Assembly (NCBI GenBank): GCA_946482045.1
Contig: CAMLPZ010000197.1
Coordinates: 1-7,890 of the forward strand
Direction of reading: 5' to 3'
Length of the DNA stretch: 7,890 bases
Source: an uncultured Asticcacaulis sp.
GTDB lineage: Bacteria; Pseudomonadota; Alphaproteobacteria; Caulobacterales; Caulobacteraceae
Position numbers and translations under genes: made by a program. Positions 1 through 5,938 of this stretch are shown here, piece after piece. The stretch's first letter is position 1. Every line of letters starts with the position of its first letter. Under the pieces are notes generated by a model, which saw only the letters and a list, made by a program, of their open reading frames with translations, was not told the DNA's origin and searched no databases.

Positions 1-764
1 TGGCGCAGGGCATGCGGCGTGGCGCGATCGCTGAGGCCGAGGCGCGAGCGCATGTGCTGGACGCTAGCCTGGACGTGGCGTGGCGACAGGTCGCCGCCGC
101 GCTTGGCACGGAACAGCTTGTCGCCAGCCTGCAACGCGAATGGCTGCCTGGCCTTATAGGTTTCGATCGCATCGCGCACGGCCGGCAGGACCGGCAGGAC
201 GCGCATTTTGTTGCCCTTGCCGGTGACGCGCAGGGTATCGGTCAGGGGGGTATCGGCAACCGTCAGGGCCAGGGCTTCAGAAATCCGCAGGCCCAGTCCG
301 TAAAGCAGCATGTAAACGGCTTCGTCGCGGGCGTTTTCCCAATCGTCGCGATCGGCGTCCATACGCGTCTCAGTGATCAGGCCGATCGCCTGGTCGGGGT
401 TAAGCGGGCGGGGCAGGGTGGCCTTGAGGCGCGGGCCGCGCAGCATCGCGACCTGGGCATTGGCGAGGTCGTGGTGCAGATCCAGCCACTTGTGGAAGGT
501 CTTGATCGCCGAGACATGCAGGGCGACCGAACGTGGCGACAGGGGCGGGTCCTTGGCGCGCAAATGCGCCATCCAGCCGCGAAGGTCCGCTGACGAGACT
601 GCCACGACATCGTCAAGCGTGGGCTCTGCGCCCAGCGTCCGCGTCAGATGTCCGAGATAGTGGCGGAGGGCATGGCCGTAGGCCTCAAGGGTGCGCGGCG
701 AACATCGCCGCTGCCCCTTAAGCCATTGGAACCATTGGAATTGCGCGTCGGCGAGGGTAATCAT
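1..764 (-). CDS. xerC: Tyrosine recombinase XerC, 3' end outside window
   Basis: Site-specific recombinase that, with XerD, resolves chromosome dimers at dif during division in the cytoplasm. The 254 visible codons show an N-terminal SAM-like core-binding domain (about residues 5-95, with SPRTLEAY at 22-29) and a catalytic domain. Catalytic residues visible are Arg160 in GLGLRISEAL, Lys183 in TGKGNKMRVLP, and His251 and Arg254 in the HALR motif. The second His and the Tyr nucleophile lie beyond the left edge, so completeness cannot be judged. ATG at 764 is the first possible start in this frame: back to the in-frame TAA near 845 there is no ATG, GTG or TTG. No clear ribosome binding site precedes it. 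The upstream gene in the same direction is the DUF484 gene, a classical partner (compare yigA-xerC in E. coli). Two 9-bp tandem repeats give the peptides FQWFQW (residues 9-14) and VLPVLP (189-194). Confidence 0.95.
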   Translation of the reverse strand, partial: MITLADAQFQWFQWLKGQRRCSPRTLEAYGHALRHYLGHLTRTLGAEPTLDDVVAVSSADLRGWMAHLRAKDPPLSPRSVALHVSAIKTFHKWLDLHHDLANAQVAMLRGPRLKATLPRPLNPDQAIGLITETRMDADRDDWENARDEAVYMLLYGLGLRISEALALTVADTPLTDTLRVTGKGNKMRVLPVLPAVRDAIETYKARQPFALQAGDKLFRAKRGGDLSPRHVQASVQHMRSRLGLSDRATPHALR

Positions 765-992
765 TTGGCCGGCGGGTACGACATAGCGTTTTGGGCGGCC
801 TCCCCGCCCCGCCGCAAAGAATGCCGGAGACGGTGAGAGGGCTTACTCCAAACAACACCTTGTTGGGTCGGGGAGGGAGACCAAAACGACGCAAAGCGCA
901 CGTCCGCTTATACTCCATGCGGGGACAGGTTGGGATAAGTTAAGCGTAAAGGATAAGCAAAGATTTGCTAAGTGTGCGTTACCAGAGCGTGA
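765..992. other. 228-bp gap between the DUF484 gene and xerC
   Basis: No convincing gene. The only overlapping open frame (66 codons on the minus strand, running into xerC) has no recognisable features. Visible are an imperfect hairpin at 848-866 (CCAAACAA / TTGTTGG around CACC), two copies of GGATAAG at 933-939 and 951-957 (18 bp apart), and an inverted repeat AGCAAA-GA-TTTGCT at 956-969. On the minus strand TATAAG (906-911) could be a -10 element for xerC, but no matching -35 stands out. None of the hairpins is followed by a T-run, so I do not call a terminator. Confidence 0.45.
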
Positions 993-1673
993 TTACAGCA
1001 CCGGCCAACGATCGGCGACGCGCTCCACGACGCGGGCGACGAATGCGACGAGTTCGGCACCCATCTCCGGCGAGAAGCCGTCGAAATCGTTCGAGCCGAA
1101 AGCGACGAGGCCGGGTCGGCCTTCGCGCCACAATGCGATGCGCAGGACCGCGGCCGATTTGACGCGGCGGACATCGTCGTCAAACAGGACGCGGCAGACG
1201 GCGTCGGGACCTAAGAGGCTTAAACCCTGTTCGCCGATGATGTAATCGACGCCGCCGTCATCCAGCGTTTTCCAGCCTAGCGGCACCGGGCCGGTGTTTT
1301 CGAGCGCGATCGAAGCGGCGACCAGGCCGAACCGATTGCGCGCCTCCTCGTGCAGGCGCCGCGCCAGGTCGGAATGGTTGCGCGCCTCCATCAGGCTGAG
1401 GCAAAGACCGTGGGTCTGGCCCTGGGCGTCGAAATTGGCTTTGGCGGTCGCTTCCAGTTGGCGGCGGACGTCGAAGTCCTTGAGCGCGCGCTGTTCCAGC
1501 TTGGCCAAGGCGGCCGGACCGAAATCGATGAGGTGGCGTGACTTGGGCTGAAGCCCCAGGGCCTCAAGCAACGCCTTGTCGCGCAGGATGGCGTCGGCGT
1601 GCGCGACCATGTGTCGGCGGATTGCCTGCCAGTCGTCGAGATCGAGCGTCGGACTGCCGGTTTCGGTGTTCAT
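993..1673 (-). CDS. DUF484 family protein
   Basis: A 226-residue DUF484 protein. The family is found across proteobacteria next to xerC, is predicted to contain a GAF-like fold, and has no settled function. The N-terminal part is helical and charged (about residues 14-90, with IRRHMVAHADAIL resembling the family's early helix). A mixed alpha/beta domain follows and ends with the typical stretch around GLVAFGSNDFDGFSPEMG and a terminal helix (VARVVERVADRW). I chose the ATG at 1673, preceded by GGCGG; the frame is also open from a TTG at 1685, which would add four residues. It is transcribed away from priA and towards xerC. There is no signal peptide and no membrane segment, so the protein should be cytoplasmic. 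Family assignment is good; any role linked to XerC is inference from neighbourhood only. Confidence 0.88.
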   Translation of the reverse strand: MNTETGSPTLDLDDWQAIRRHMVAHADAILRDKALLEALGLQPKSRHLIDFGPAALAKLEQRALKDFDVRRQLEATAKANFDAQGQTHGLCLSLMEARNHSDLARRLHEEARNRFGLVAASIALENTGPVPLGWKTLDDGGVDYIIGEQGLSLLGPDAVCRVLFDDDVRRVKSAAVLRIALWREGRPGLVAFGSNDFDGFSPEMGAELVAFVARVVERVADRWPVL

Positions 1674-1776
1674 CGCTGCCGCCAAAAGAAAGTTGCCGGG
1701 AACTCTAGCCCGGTGGACAGCATCTGTGAAGCGCTTTTGCGGGTGACCTGTGCCGATTCATGCTAGAGGTGAGGAG
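1674..1776. promoter_or_regulatory. Divergent spacer between the DUF484 gene and priA
   Basis: About 100 bp between two divergent starts, so promoters for both genes should lie here, although I see no clear -35/-10 pair. It contains one GANTC site (GATTC, 1755-1759), 18 bp before the priA ATG. The priA ribosome binding site AGAGGTGAGGAG runs directly into the ATG at 1777. Confidence 0.5.
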
Positions 1777-3975
1777 ATGAGTCCCGCTGCGCCCCAACTG
1801 AGATTGCCTGTTAACCAAAGCCTTAGGGTGGCGAAGGTTGTGGTGCTGGCGCCAATGGACAGCGCGCTCGATTATCTGGTCCCGGAAGGTATGGATGTGC
1901 AGCCAGGCGACCACGTGCAGGTGCCGCTGGGCCACGCCAAGGTGCGTGGGCTGGTGATCGGTTTCGAGGCCGCACCGGACGAAGATCTGAAGCTTAAACT
2001 TATCCAGCAGAAGCTCGATGATCCCCCGGTGCCGGAGGCGTCTCTGACCTTTTGGCTGTGGGCCGCACAATGGACGCTGACGCCGCCTGGGGTGTTTCTG
2101 GTTGGGTGCCTCAGGGCTCTGCGCGCCACCAAGGGGCAGGTGCGGATGGGCTATGTCCGCAGCGACCAGGCGCCTGCGCGCAAGACCAGGGCGCGCGAAC
2201 GGGTGCTGGAAACCGCCGTCCTGCCCATGGGCCTGAGTGAACTGGCCTTTGCCGCCGGCGTCTCACCGGGCGTGGTGACGGGGCTGGAAAAGGACGGTGC
2301 ACTGCTTAAGGTCGAGATGCGCGATGAGGACCCGCCACAGCCCAATCCCGACTTCGCACCGGCAAGCTTAAGTGAAGGCCAGGCCGCGGCGCACCGCCTC
2401 CTGCGGGATGAGCAGGCGAAGGCCGCGTTCGCGCCGGTATTGTTCGATGGCGTGACGGGTTCGGGCAAGACCGAAGTCTATCTCGAATCGGTCGCAGATG
2501 TGCTGCGCGACGATTCGCAGGCCCAGGTGCTGATCCTGTTGCCGGAAATAGCGCTGACCCAGGCGGTTATGGGCCGGCTGAAGGCGCGCTTCGGCGTCGA
2601 GGTGGCGCAGTGGCACGCCAACATCTCAAACAGCTCGCGCCGGCGCATCTGGGAAGGCGTGGCTGCCGGCAAGGTGCGGCTGGTGGTCGGGGCGCGGTCG
2701 GCCTTGTTCCTGCCCTATCAACGCCTTGGGTTGATCGTCGTCGACGAGGAGCACGACAGTTCCTACAAGCAGGAAGAGGGCGTGCGCTATCACGCCCGAG
2801 ACCTGGCCGTGTTTCGCGCGCGGCTGGACAGCGCGATGATCATCCTGGCCTCGGCGACGCCGTCGCTGGAAACCTTGACCAATGCCGAAAAGGGCCGCTA
2901 CACGTGGATCCGGCTGGAGCAGCGCCATGGTACAGCGCAACTGCCGGATATTTCGCTGATCGATATGAAGGCGCATGCGCTGGACAAGGGACGCTGGCTG
3001 TCCGATCCGTTGGTCGGGTCCATGCTGGCGACGCTGAAGCGCGGTGAACAGGTCATGCTGTTCCTCAATCGCCGCGGCTATGCGCCGCTCGTGCTGTGCA
3101 AGGCGTGCGGCGAGAAGATGACATCGCCCAAGACCGATTCGTGGCTGGTCGAACACCGGTCTTCGGGGCGGCTTGTCTGCCACCTGACCGGGTTCTCGAT
3201 GAAGAAGCCGGCGCGTTGCCCGCACTGCGGCGCGCAGGACAGTCTGATTTCGGTTGGTCCGGGCGTCGAGCGTATTCTTGAGGAGGTGCAGGAGCGCTTT
3301 CCCGATGCGCGTTCGGAAGTGTTCAGTTCGGATACGACCCCGGACGCAGCGACCTCGGCCGACCTGGTCCGACGTATCGAAGATCACGAGATAGATATCG
3401 TCATCGCTACCCAGGCCGCGGCCAAGGGGCACAACTTCCCGAACCTGACGCTGGTCGGCATTGTCGACGCTGATCTGGGGCTGAAAGGCGGGGACCTGCG
3501 CGCGGCGGAACGGACTTTTCAGCTCTTGGCCCAGGCGACCGGGCGGGCAGGGCGCAAGGTTAAGCCGGGCCGGGCGGTTATCCAGACCTATTCGCCCGAG
3601 CACCCGGTCATGCAGGCCCTGGCGCGGCAGGATCGCGAAGCCTTCTATGCCTACGAATCTATGGCGCGCGAAATGGCGAAATTTCCGCCGTTCGGACGGT
3701 TGGGCGCTGTGATCCTTCAGGCGCGCGACCAGGCCCTGCTTAACCGGTTCGCGCGCGAATTGGCGCTGTTTATCCCGAACAGTGAAGGCATCGACGTCTA
3801 TGGCCCGGCCGACGCGCCGTTGGCCCTGGTGCGCGGGCAGTGGCGCAAACGGTTTTTGGTGCGCGCTGATCGTAACAGGGACCTCCAGGCTTTTCTCAAT
3901 CACTGGCTGGGTGCGATCAAGAGGCCGAACGCCATCCGCATGATCGTCGATATCGACCCGTACAGCTTTCTGTGA
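1777..3975 (+). CDS. priA: Primosomal protein N' (replication restart helicase PriA)
   Basis: Superfamily 2 DNA helicase that recognises stalled forks and D-loops and reloads the replisome. The 732-residue product matches the family length. An N-terminal fork-binding domain (about 1-105) and winged-helix region precede the helicase core: Walker A GVTGSGKT (225-232), DEEH (323-326), ASATPS (358-363), NRRGYAP (431-437), AKGHNFPN (549-556), DADLGL (564-569) and QATGRAGR (586-593). The zinc-binding insert is degenerate: Cys441, Cys444, Cys468, Cys481 and Cys484 are present, but positions matching the other three ligands are Ser450, Thr453 and Thr471. The ATG at 1777 has a strong AGAGGTGAGGAG leader and is preferred over an in-frame GTG at 1750. 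The gene diverges from the DUF484 gene and ends 31 bp before parD. Confidence 0.97.
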   Translation: MSPAAPQLRLPVNQSLRVAKVVVLAPMDSALDYLVPEGMDVQPGDHVQVPLGHAKVRGLVIGFEAAPDEDLKLKLIQQKLDDPPVPEASLTFWLWAAQWTLTPPGVFLVGCLRALRATKGQVRMGYVRSDQAPARKTRARERVLETAVLPMGLSELAFAAGVSPGVVTGLEKDGALLKVEMRDEDPPQPNPDFAPASLSEGQAAAHRLLRDEQAKAAFAPVLFDGVTGSGKTEVYLESVADVLRDDSQAQVLILLPEIALTQAVMGRLKARFGVEVAQWHANISNSSRRRIWEGVAAGKVRLVVGARSALFLPYQRLGLIVVDEEHDSSYKQEEGVRYHARDLAVFRARLDSAMIILASATPSLETLTNAEKGRYTWIRLEQRHGTAQLPDISLIDMKAHALDKGRWLSDPLVGSMLATLKRGEQVMLFLNRRGYAPLVLCKACGEKMTSPKTDSWLVEHRSSGRLVCHLTGFSMKKPARCPHCGAQDSLISVGPGVERILEEVQERFPDARSEVFSSDTTPDAATSADLVRRIEDHEIDIVIATQAAAKGHNFPNLTLVGIVDADLGLKGGDLRAAERTFQLLAQATGRAGRKVKPGRAVIQTYSPEHPVMQALARQDREAFYAYESMAREMAKFPPFGRLGAVILQARDQALLNRFARELALFIPNSEGIDVYGPADAPLALVRGQWRKRFLVRADRNRDLQAFLNHWLGAIKRPNAIRMIVDIDPYSFL

Positions 3976-3976
3976 T

Positions 3977-3995
3977 ATTACCAATCCTTGGTAAT
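3977..3995. promoter_or_regulatory. Perfect inverted repeat, candidate ParD operator
   Basis: ATTACCAA (3977-3984) and TTGGTAAT (3988-3995) are exact 8-bp inverted arms around TCC. The repeat starts two bases after the priA stop and ends directly before the parD ribosome binding site (GGAG, 3996-3999, seven bases before the ATG). ParD-type ribbon-helix-helix antitoxins bind short palindromes at this location to repress their own operon, so an operator role is the natural inference. No separate -35/-10 pair was recognised; a promoter would overlap the end of priA or the repeat itself. Confidence 0.7.
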
Positions 3996-4006
3996 GGAGC
4001 GCGGTC

Positions 4007-4255
4007 ATGGGTAAGAACACGTCCTTCGCCTTGGGCGATCACTTTGTCAGCTTTATCGATAGTCAGGTGGCGGAGGGACGGTACAGTTCGGCGAGCGATG
4101 TCGTGCGGGCGGGTTTGCGTCTGCTTGAGGCGGAAGAAGCTAAACTCAATGCACTTCGGGCGGCGTTGATTGCGGGGGAAGAGAGCGGGCCTTCGACCGA
4201 GTTTGACTTTGACGCCTTTATCGCCCGCAAACATGCAGAGCGCGGCATAGGCTAG
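4007..4255 (+). CDS. parD: ParD-family antitoxin (ribbon-helix-helix)
   Basis: Antitoxin of a type II ParDE module; it should bind ParE through its C-terminal tail and DNA through its N-terminal ribbon-helix-helix domain. The 82 residues show the typical ParD start MGKNTSFALGDHF (beta strand), then FIDSQVAEGRYSSASDVVRAGLRLLE (two helices, written here as one region, residues 14-40), then an acidic tail with EESGPSTEFDFDAF (58-71) expected to wrap the toxin. Length and motifs are complete. ATG at 4007 has GGAG seven bases upstream. It is followed after TAG and one further codon by the parE frame. Expected regulation is autorepression at the inverted repeat just upstream. Because the toxin frame is interrupted, this antitoxin may be an orphan. 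Confidence 0.93.
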   Translation: MGKNTSFALGDHFVSFIDSQVAEGRYSSASDVVRAGLRLLEAEEAKLNALRAALIAGEESGPSTEFDFDAFIARKHAERGIG

Positions 4256-4258
4256 GCT

Positions 4259-4549
4259 GTGTTCCGTCTTGTTTTATCTCCGCTTGCCCAAGATGATATC
4301 GACAAGATCTGGGATTATACATGCGACGAGTGGGACGTCGATCAGGCGGACGCCTACACGGCGGAAATTCGCGAAGCGTGCAGGAATTTGGCGCTAGGGA
4401 AAAAGCAGGGCAGGCCGTGCGATGATGTTCGCTAAGGATATTCCCGGACAACAAGTGGCTCACATATAATTTTTTATCGCTTAAGCGGTGGCGAGCTCGA
4501 CATAAAGCGAGTCCTCCATCAGTCGATGGACTTCACCCGCCACCTTTAA
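4259..4549 (+). pseudogene. parE: ParE-family toxin gene interrupted by an in-frame TAA
   Basis: ParE toxins belong to the RelE/ParE fold; characterised ParE members poison DNA gyrase. From the GTG at 4259 the frame reads 58 residues beginning VFRLVLSPLAQDDIDKIW and ending KQGRPCDDVR, then meets TAA (4433-4435). The same frame continues without any further stop for 37 codons: GYSRTTSGSHIIFYRL, then a segment ending LHQSMDFTRHL, then TAA at 4547-4549. These are the standard central and C-terminal ParE motifs in the right order, so this is a full-length 96-codon parE with one nonsense codon and no frameshift. The truncated product would lack the C-terminal beta strands and terminal helix and is unlikely to be toxic. 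The gene is in the same frame as parD, separated only by TAG GCT. A one-base sequencing error remains possible. Confidence 0.88.
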
Positions 4550-4551
4550 GC
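4479..4551. repeat. Imperfect inverted repeat at the parE / coiled-coil gene junction
   Basis: GCTTAAgcGGTGGCG (4479-4493) pairs with CGCCACCtTTAAGC (4538-4551): 13 base pairs with one small asymmetric bulge. Within the 44-base interior two smaller hairpins can form: CTCG/CGAG (4496-4499 with 4508-4511) and CCATC-AGTC-GATGG (4516-4529). The element covers the last part of the parE frame and the overlapping stop codons of the two convergent genes. It lacks a T-run after the stem on either strand, so it is not a classical intrinsic terminator, though it may still affect 3' ends. Confidence 0.5.
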
Positions 4552-5352
4552 ACGCATATCCAGGAACATGCCTGTCTCCGGAGCGTCATTCTTCAGGTCG
4601 CGCTCCATGTCGGCCATGGCCTTGCGCAGCTCCTTCAGTTCCTTGTCCATATCCTCGAAGATCTTGTCGGTGTCTTCGTCAGGCTTTTGGGCGGCCTTCT
4701 GGATACGGGCGGGCGCCAGCATCTTTTCGTCGATGTGCTTCAGGAGGCCCTTGAGTTCCTTCAGGAACTCCATGCCGTCGTCGCCCAAAGCCTTGCGCAT
4801 CGATCCCATCAGTTCGTCGTGCGTAACGGTGTTGGCGGTGGCCTCCGCTGTCTTGCCTTCGGCTTCGGCGGCCTTGACGTCGTCTTCGGGCTTGGCCGGA
4901 GCAACGCCTGTGGTCATGGGTGGCACGACTGAGGCGGCGGCGGATGCGACGGCGTCCATCTGCGCCTTGCCGGCCTCCTTGAATTCCTTGAGCGCCGCCT
5001 TCAGTTCCTTGAAGACTTGGGTCATGGCGCGGGCCATTTCCTTGGCATTGCCCGAAAACAGTTTCTTGAGAACTTTAAGCTTCTCGACGATGGCCTTGAG
5101 TTTTTCGCGGGCGCGCGTCTTGGCCTCATTCTGGACGCGCATCTCCGGCGTATCCATGGCTTTCGACGTCTTTTCCTGCAATTCCTTACGGTGGTCGTCG
5201 GCTTTTTTAAGAAGCTGGTATTTTTCGTTGGACATGCCGCGCGCAAGCGGACGTTCCTCAACCTTGGCGGCGGGGTTGGGTGCCTCAGGGAATGGCGGCG
5301 GCGCGAGCCGGCGCACGAATGCGCTGATGATATAACCGTTGTCTACGTACAT
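4546..5352 (-). CDS. Lys/Glu-rich coiled-coil hypothetical protein
   Basis: I do not recognise a family. The 268-residue product has a short hydrophobic and proline-rich start (MYVDNGYIISAFVRRLAPPPF), then long charged helical segments at about 43-130, 178-215 and 225-256, separated by an Ala/Pro/Thr-rich linker (131-176). It has no cysteine, no clear signal peptide and no membrane segment. Heptad-like spacing (for example KELKAALKEFKEAGKA, 116-130) suggests coiled coils. The ATG at 5352 has AGAAGG eight bases upstream and is preferred over a second in-frame ATG at residue 40 (MSNEKYQLLKK). The gene lies 55 bp downstream of the glycolipid-binding gene in the same direction and could be cotranscribed. 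Its stop TAA at 4546-4548 overlaps the distal parE stop on the other strand. Function unknown. Confidence 0.82.
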   Translation of the reverse strand: MYVDNGYIISAFVRRLAPPPFPEAPNPAAKVEERPLARGMSNEKYQLLKKADDHRKELQEKTSKAMDTPEMRVQNEAKTRAREKLKAIVEKLKVLKKLFSGNAKEMARAMTQVFKELKAALKEFKEAGKAQMDAVASAAASVVPPMTTGVAPAKPEDDVKAAEAEGKTAEATANTVTHDELMGSMRKALGDDGMEFLKELKGLLKHIDEKMLAPARIQKAAQKPDEDTDKIFEDMDKELKELRKAMADMERDLKNDAPETGMFLDMRA

Positions 5353-5407
5353 GCCCTTCGCCTTCTGCGAAACGGAGCAAGCTTATAACAACAGCCTTAA
5401 AACCATG

Positions 5408-5938
5408 TTATCGCGACGTTATTTTCCAGAGATTCGGGTAATCGGCAACGAATCCGGACGGTGAGAATACCAGGGTTGCCTGATATTCCGGTGCTTGATA
5501 GGCATAGGTCAGGTCACCCATACGACGGTAGTATTGCCACAGGCTGACAAGCCCTATTTGGTCGGCATCTATCCAGGCAACCTGCAGTCCGGCGGCTTGG
5601 CCGACCGCCAGATCGAGGCGTTTGACCTGCGCCAGGTTGGTCGCAGGGGTAAAGCCGAAATCAACGTCCATAAGATCCTCAATTCCCGGCACGGCGACCT
5701 CGTTGACAGACCAGCCGCTGTCACGGCGGATATGGCGGATCTTGCCATCGCGATCGACCGTGGCGGAACGTGTGGACCAGTCGGCCGCGTAATCGACCGT
5801 GTAGTCAATGGATACGGCAACGCCCGCTTCGATGAAGCGGGCGTTGCCTTCGAGACGATATCCATCAGTGGCGGAGACAAGGCGGCAATGGTCCTCGCCG
5901 GGCGTATCGAGCCGGGTCCAAGCCGCCCGGATATCCAT
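5408..5938 (-). CDS. Putative glycolipid-binding family protein (DUF1089-like)
   Basis: A 176-residue protein matching the putative glycolipid-binding domain family (Glycolipid_bind). Visible family marks in order are GYRLEG (26-31), the strand IDYTVDYAADWSTRSATV (44-61), DVDFGFTPATNL (91-102), WQYYRR (134-139), YAYQAPEYQATL (145-156) and the closing GFVADYPNLW (162-171). The fold is expected to be mostly beta; no signal peptide or membrane segment is seen. The biochemical role of the family is poorly established, and the name comes from a structural similarity rather than shown activity. The ATG overlaps the terC stop as TGATG, so translation is probably coupled to terC. Codons 31-41 form a perfect inverted repeat (listed separately). 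Confidence 0.85.
   Translation of the reverse strand: MDIRAAWTRLDTPGEDHCRLVSATDGYRLEGNARFIEAGVAVSIDYTVDYAADWSTRSATVDRDGKIRHIRRDSGWSVNEVAVPGIEDLMDVDFGFTPATNLAQVKRLDLAVGQAAGLQVAWIDADQIGLVSLWQYYRRMGDLTYAYQAPEYQATLVFSPSGFVADYPNLWKITSR
5816..5848. repeat. Perfect 15-bp inverted repeat inside the glycolipid-binding gene
   Basis: GGCAACGCCCGCTTC (5816-5830) and GAAGCGGGCGTTGCC (5834-5848) are exact reverse complements around GAT. On the coding (minus) strand the 33 bp are exactly codons 31-41 and encode GNARFIEAGVA. The RNA would fold into a very stable GC-rich hairpin early in the message, about 90 bases after the start codon. No T-run follows on either strand, so it is not a standard terminator. 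Confidence 0.95.

Noticed and set aside
718..918. 66-codon minus-strand frame in the gap upstream of xerC
   Set aside because: It overlaps the xerC start in another frame, is rich in Arg/Pro, and has no recognisable family or good ribosome binding site.
2626..4020. 464-codon open frame on the minus strand opposite priA
   Set aside because: It is antisense to the complete helicase motifs of PriA, shows no recognisable domain, and such long frames are common opposite GC-rich genes.
4479..4551. tRNA-like structure of 73 bases
   Set aside because: The length and branching suggested a tRNA, but there is no proper 7-bp acceptor stem, T-loop or anticodon arm, and the stretch encodes the conserved ParE C-terminus.
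4568..5335. 255-codon open frame on the plus strand opposite the coiled-coil gene
   Set aside because: It is Ser/Ala-rich low-complexity sequence, the expected mirror of Lys/Glu codons on the other strand; the minus gene has a good ribosome binding site.
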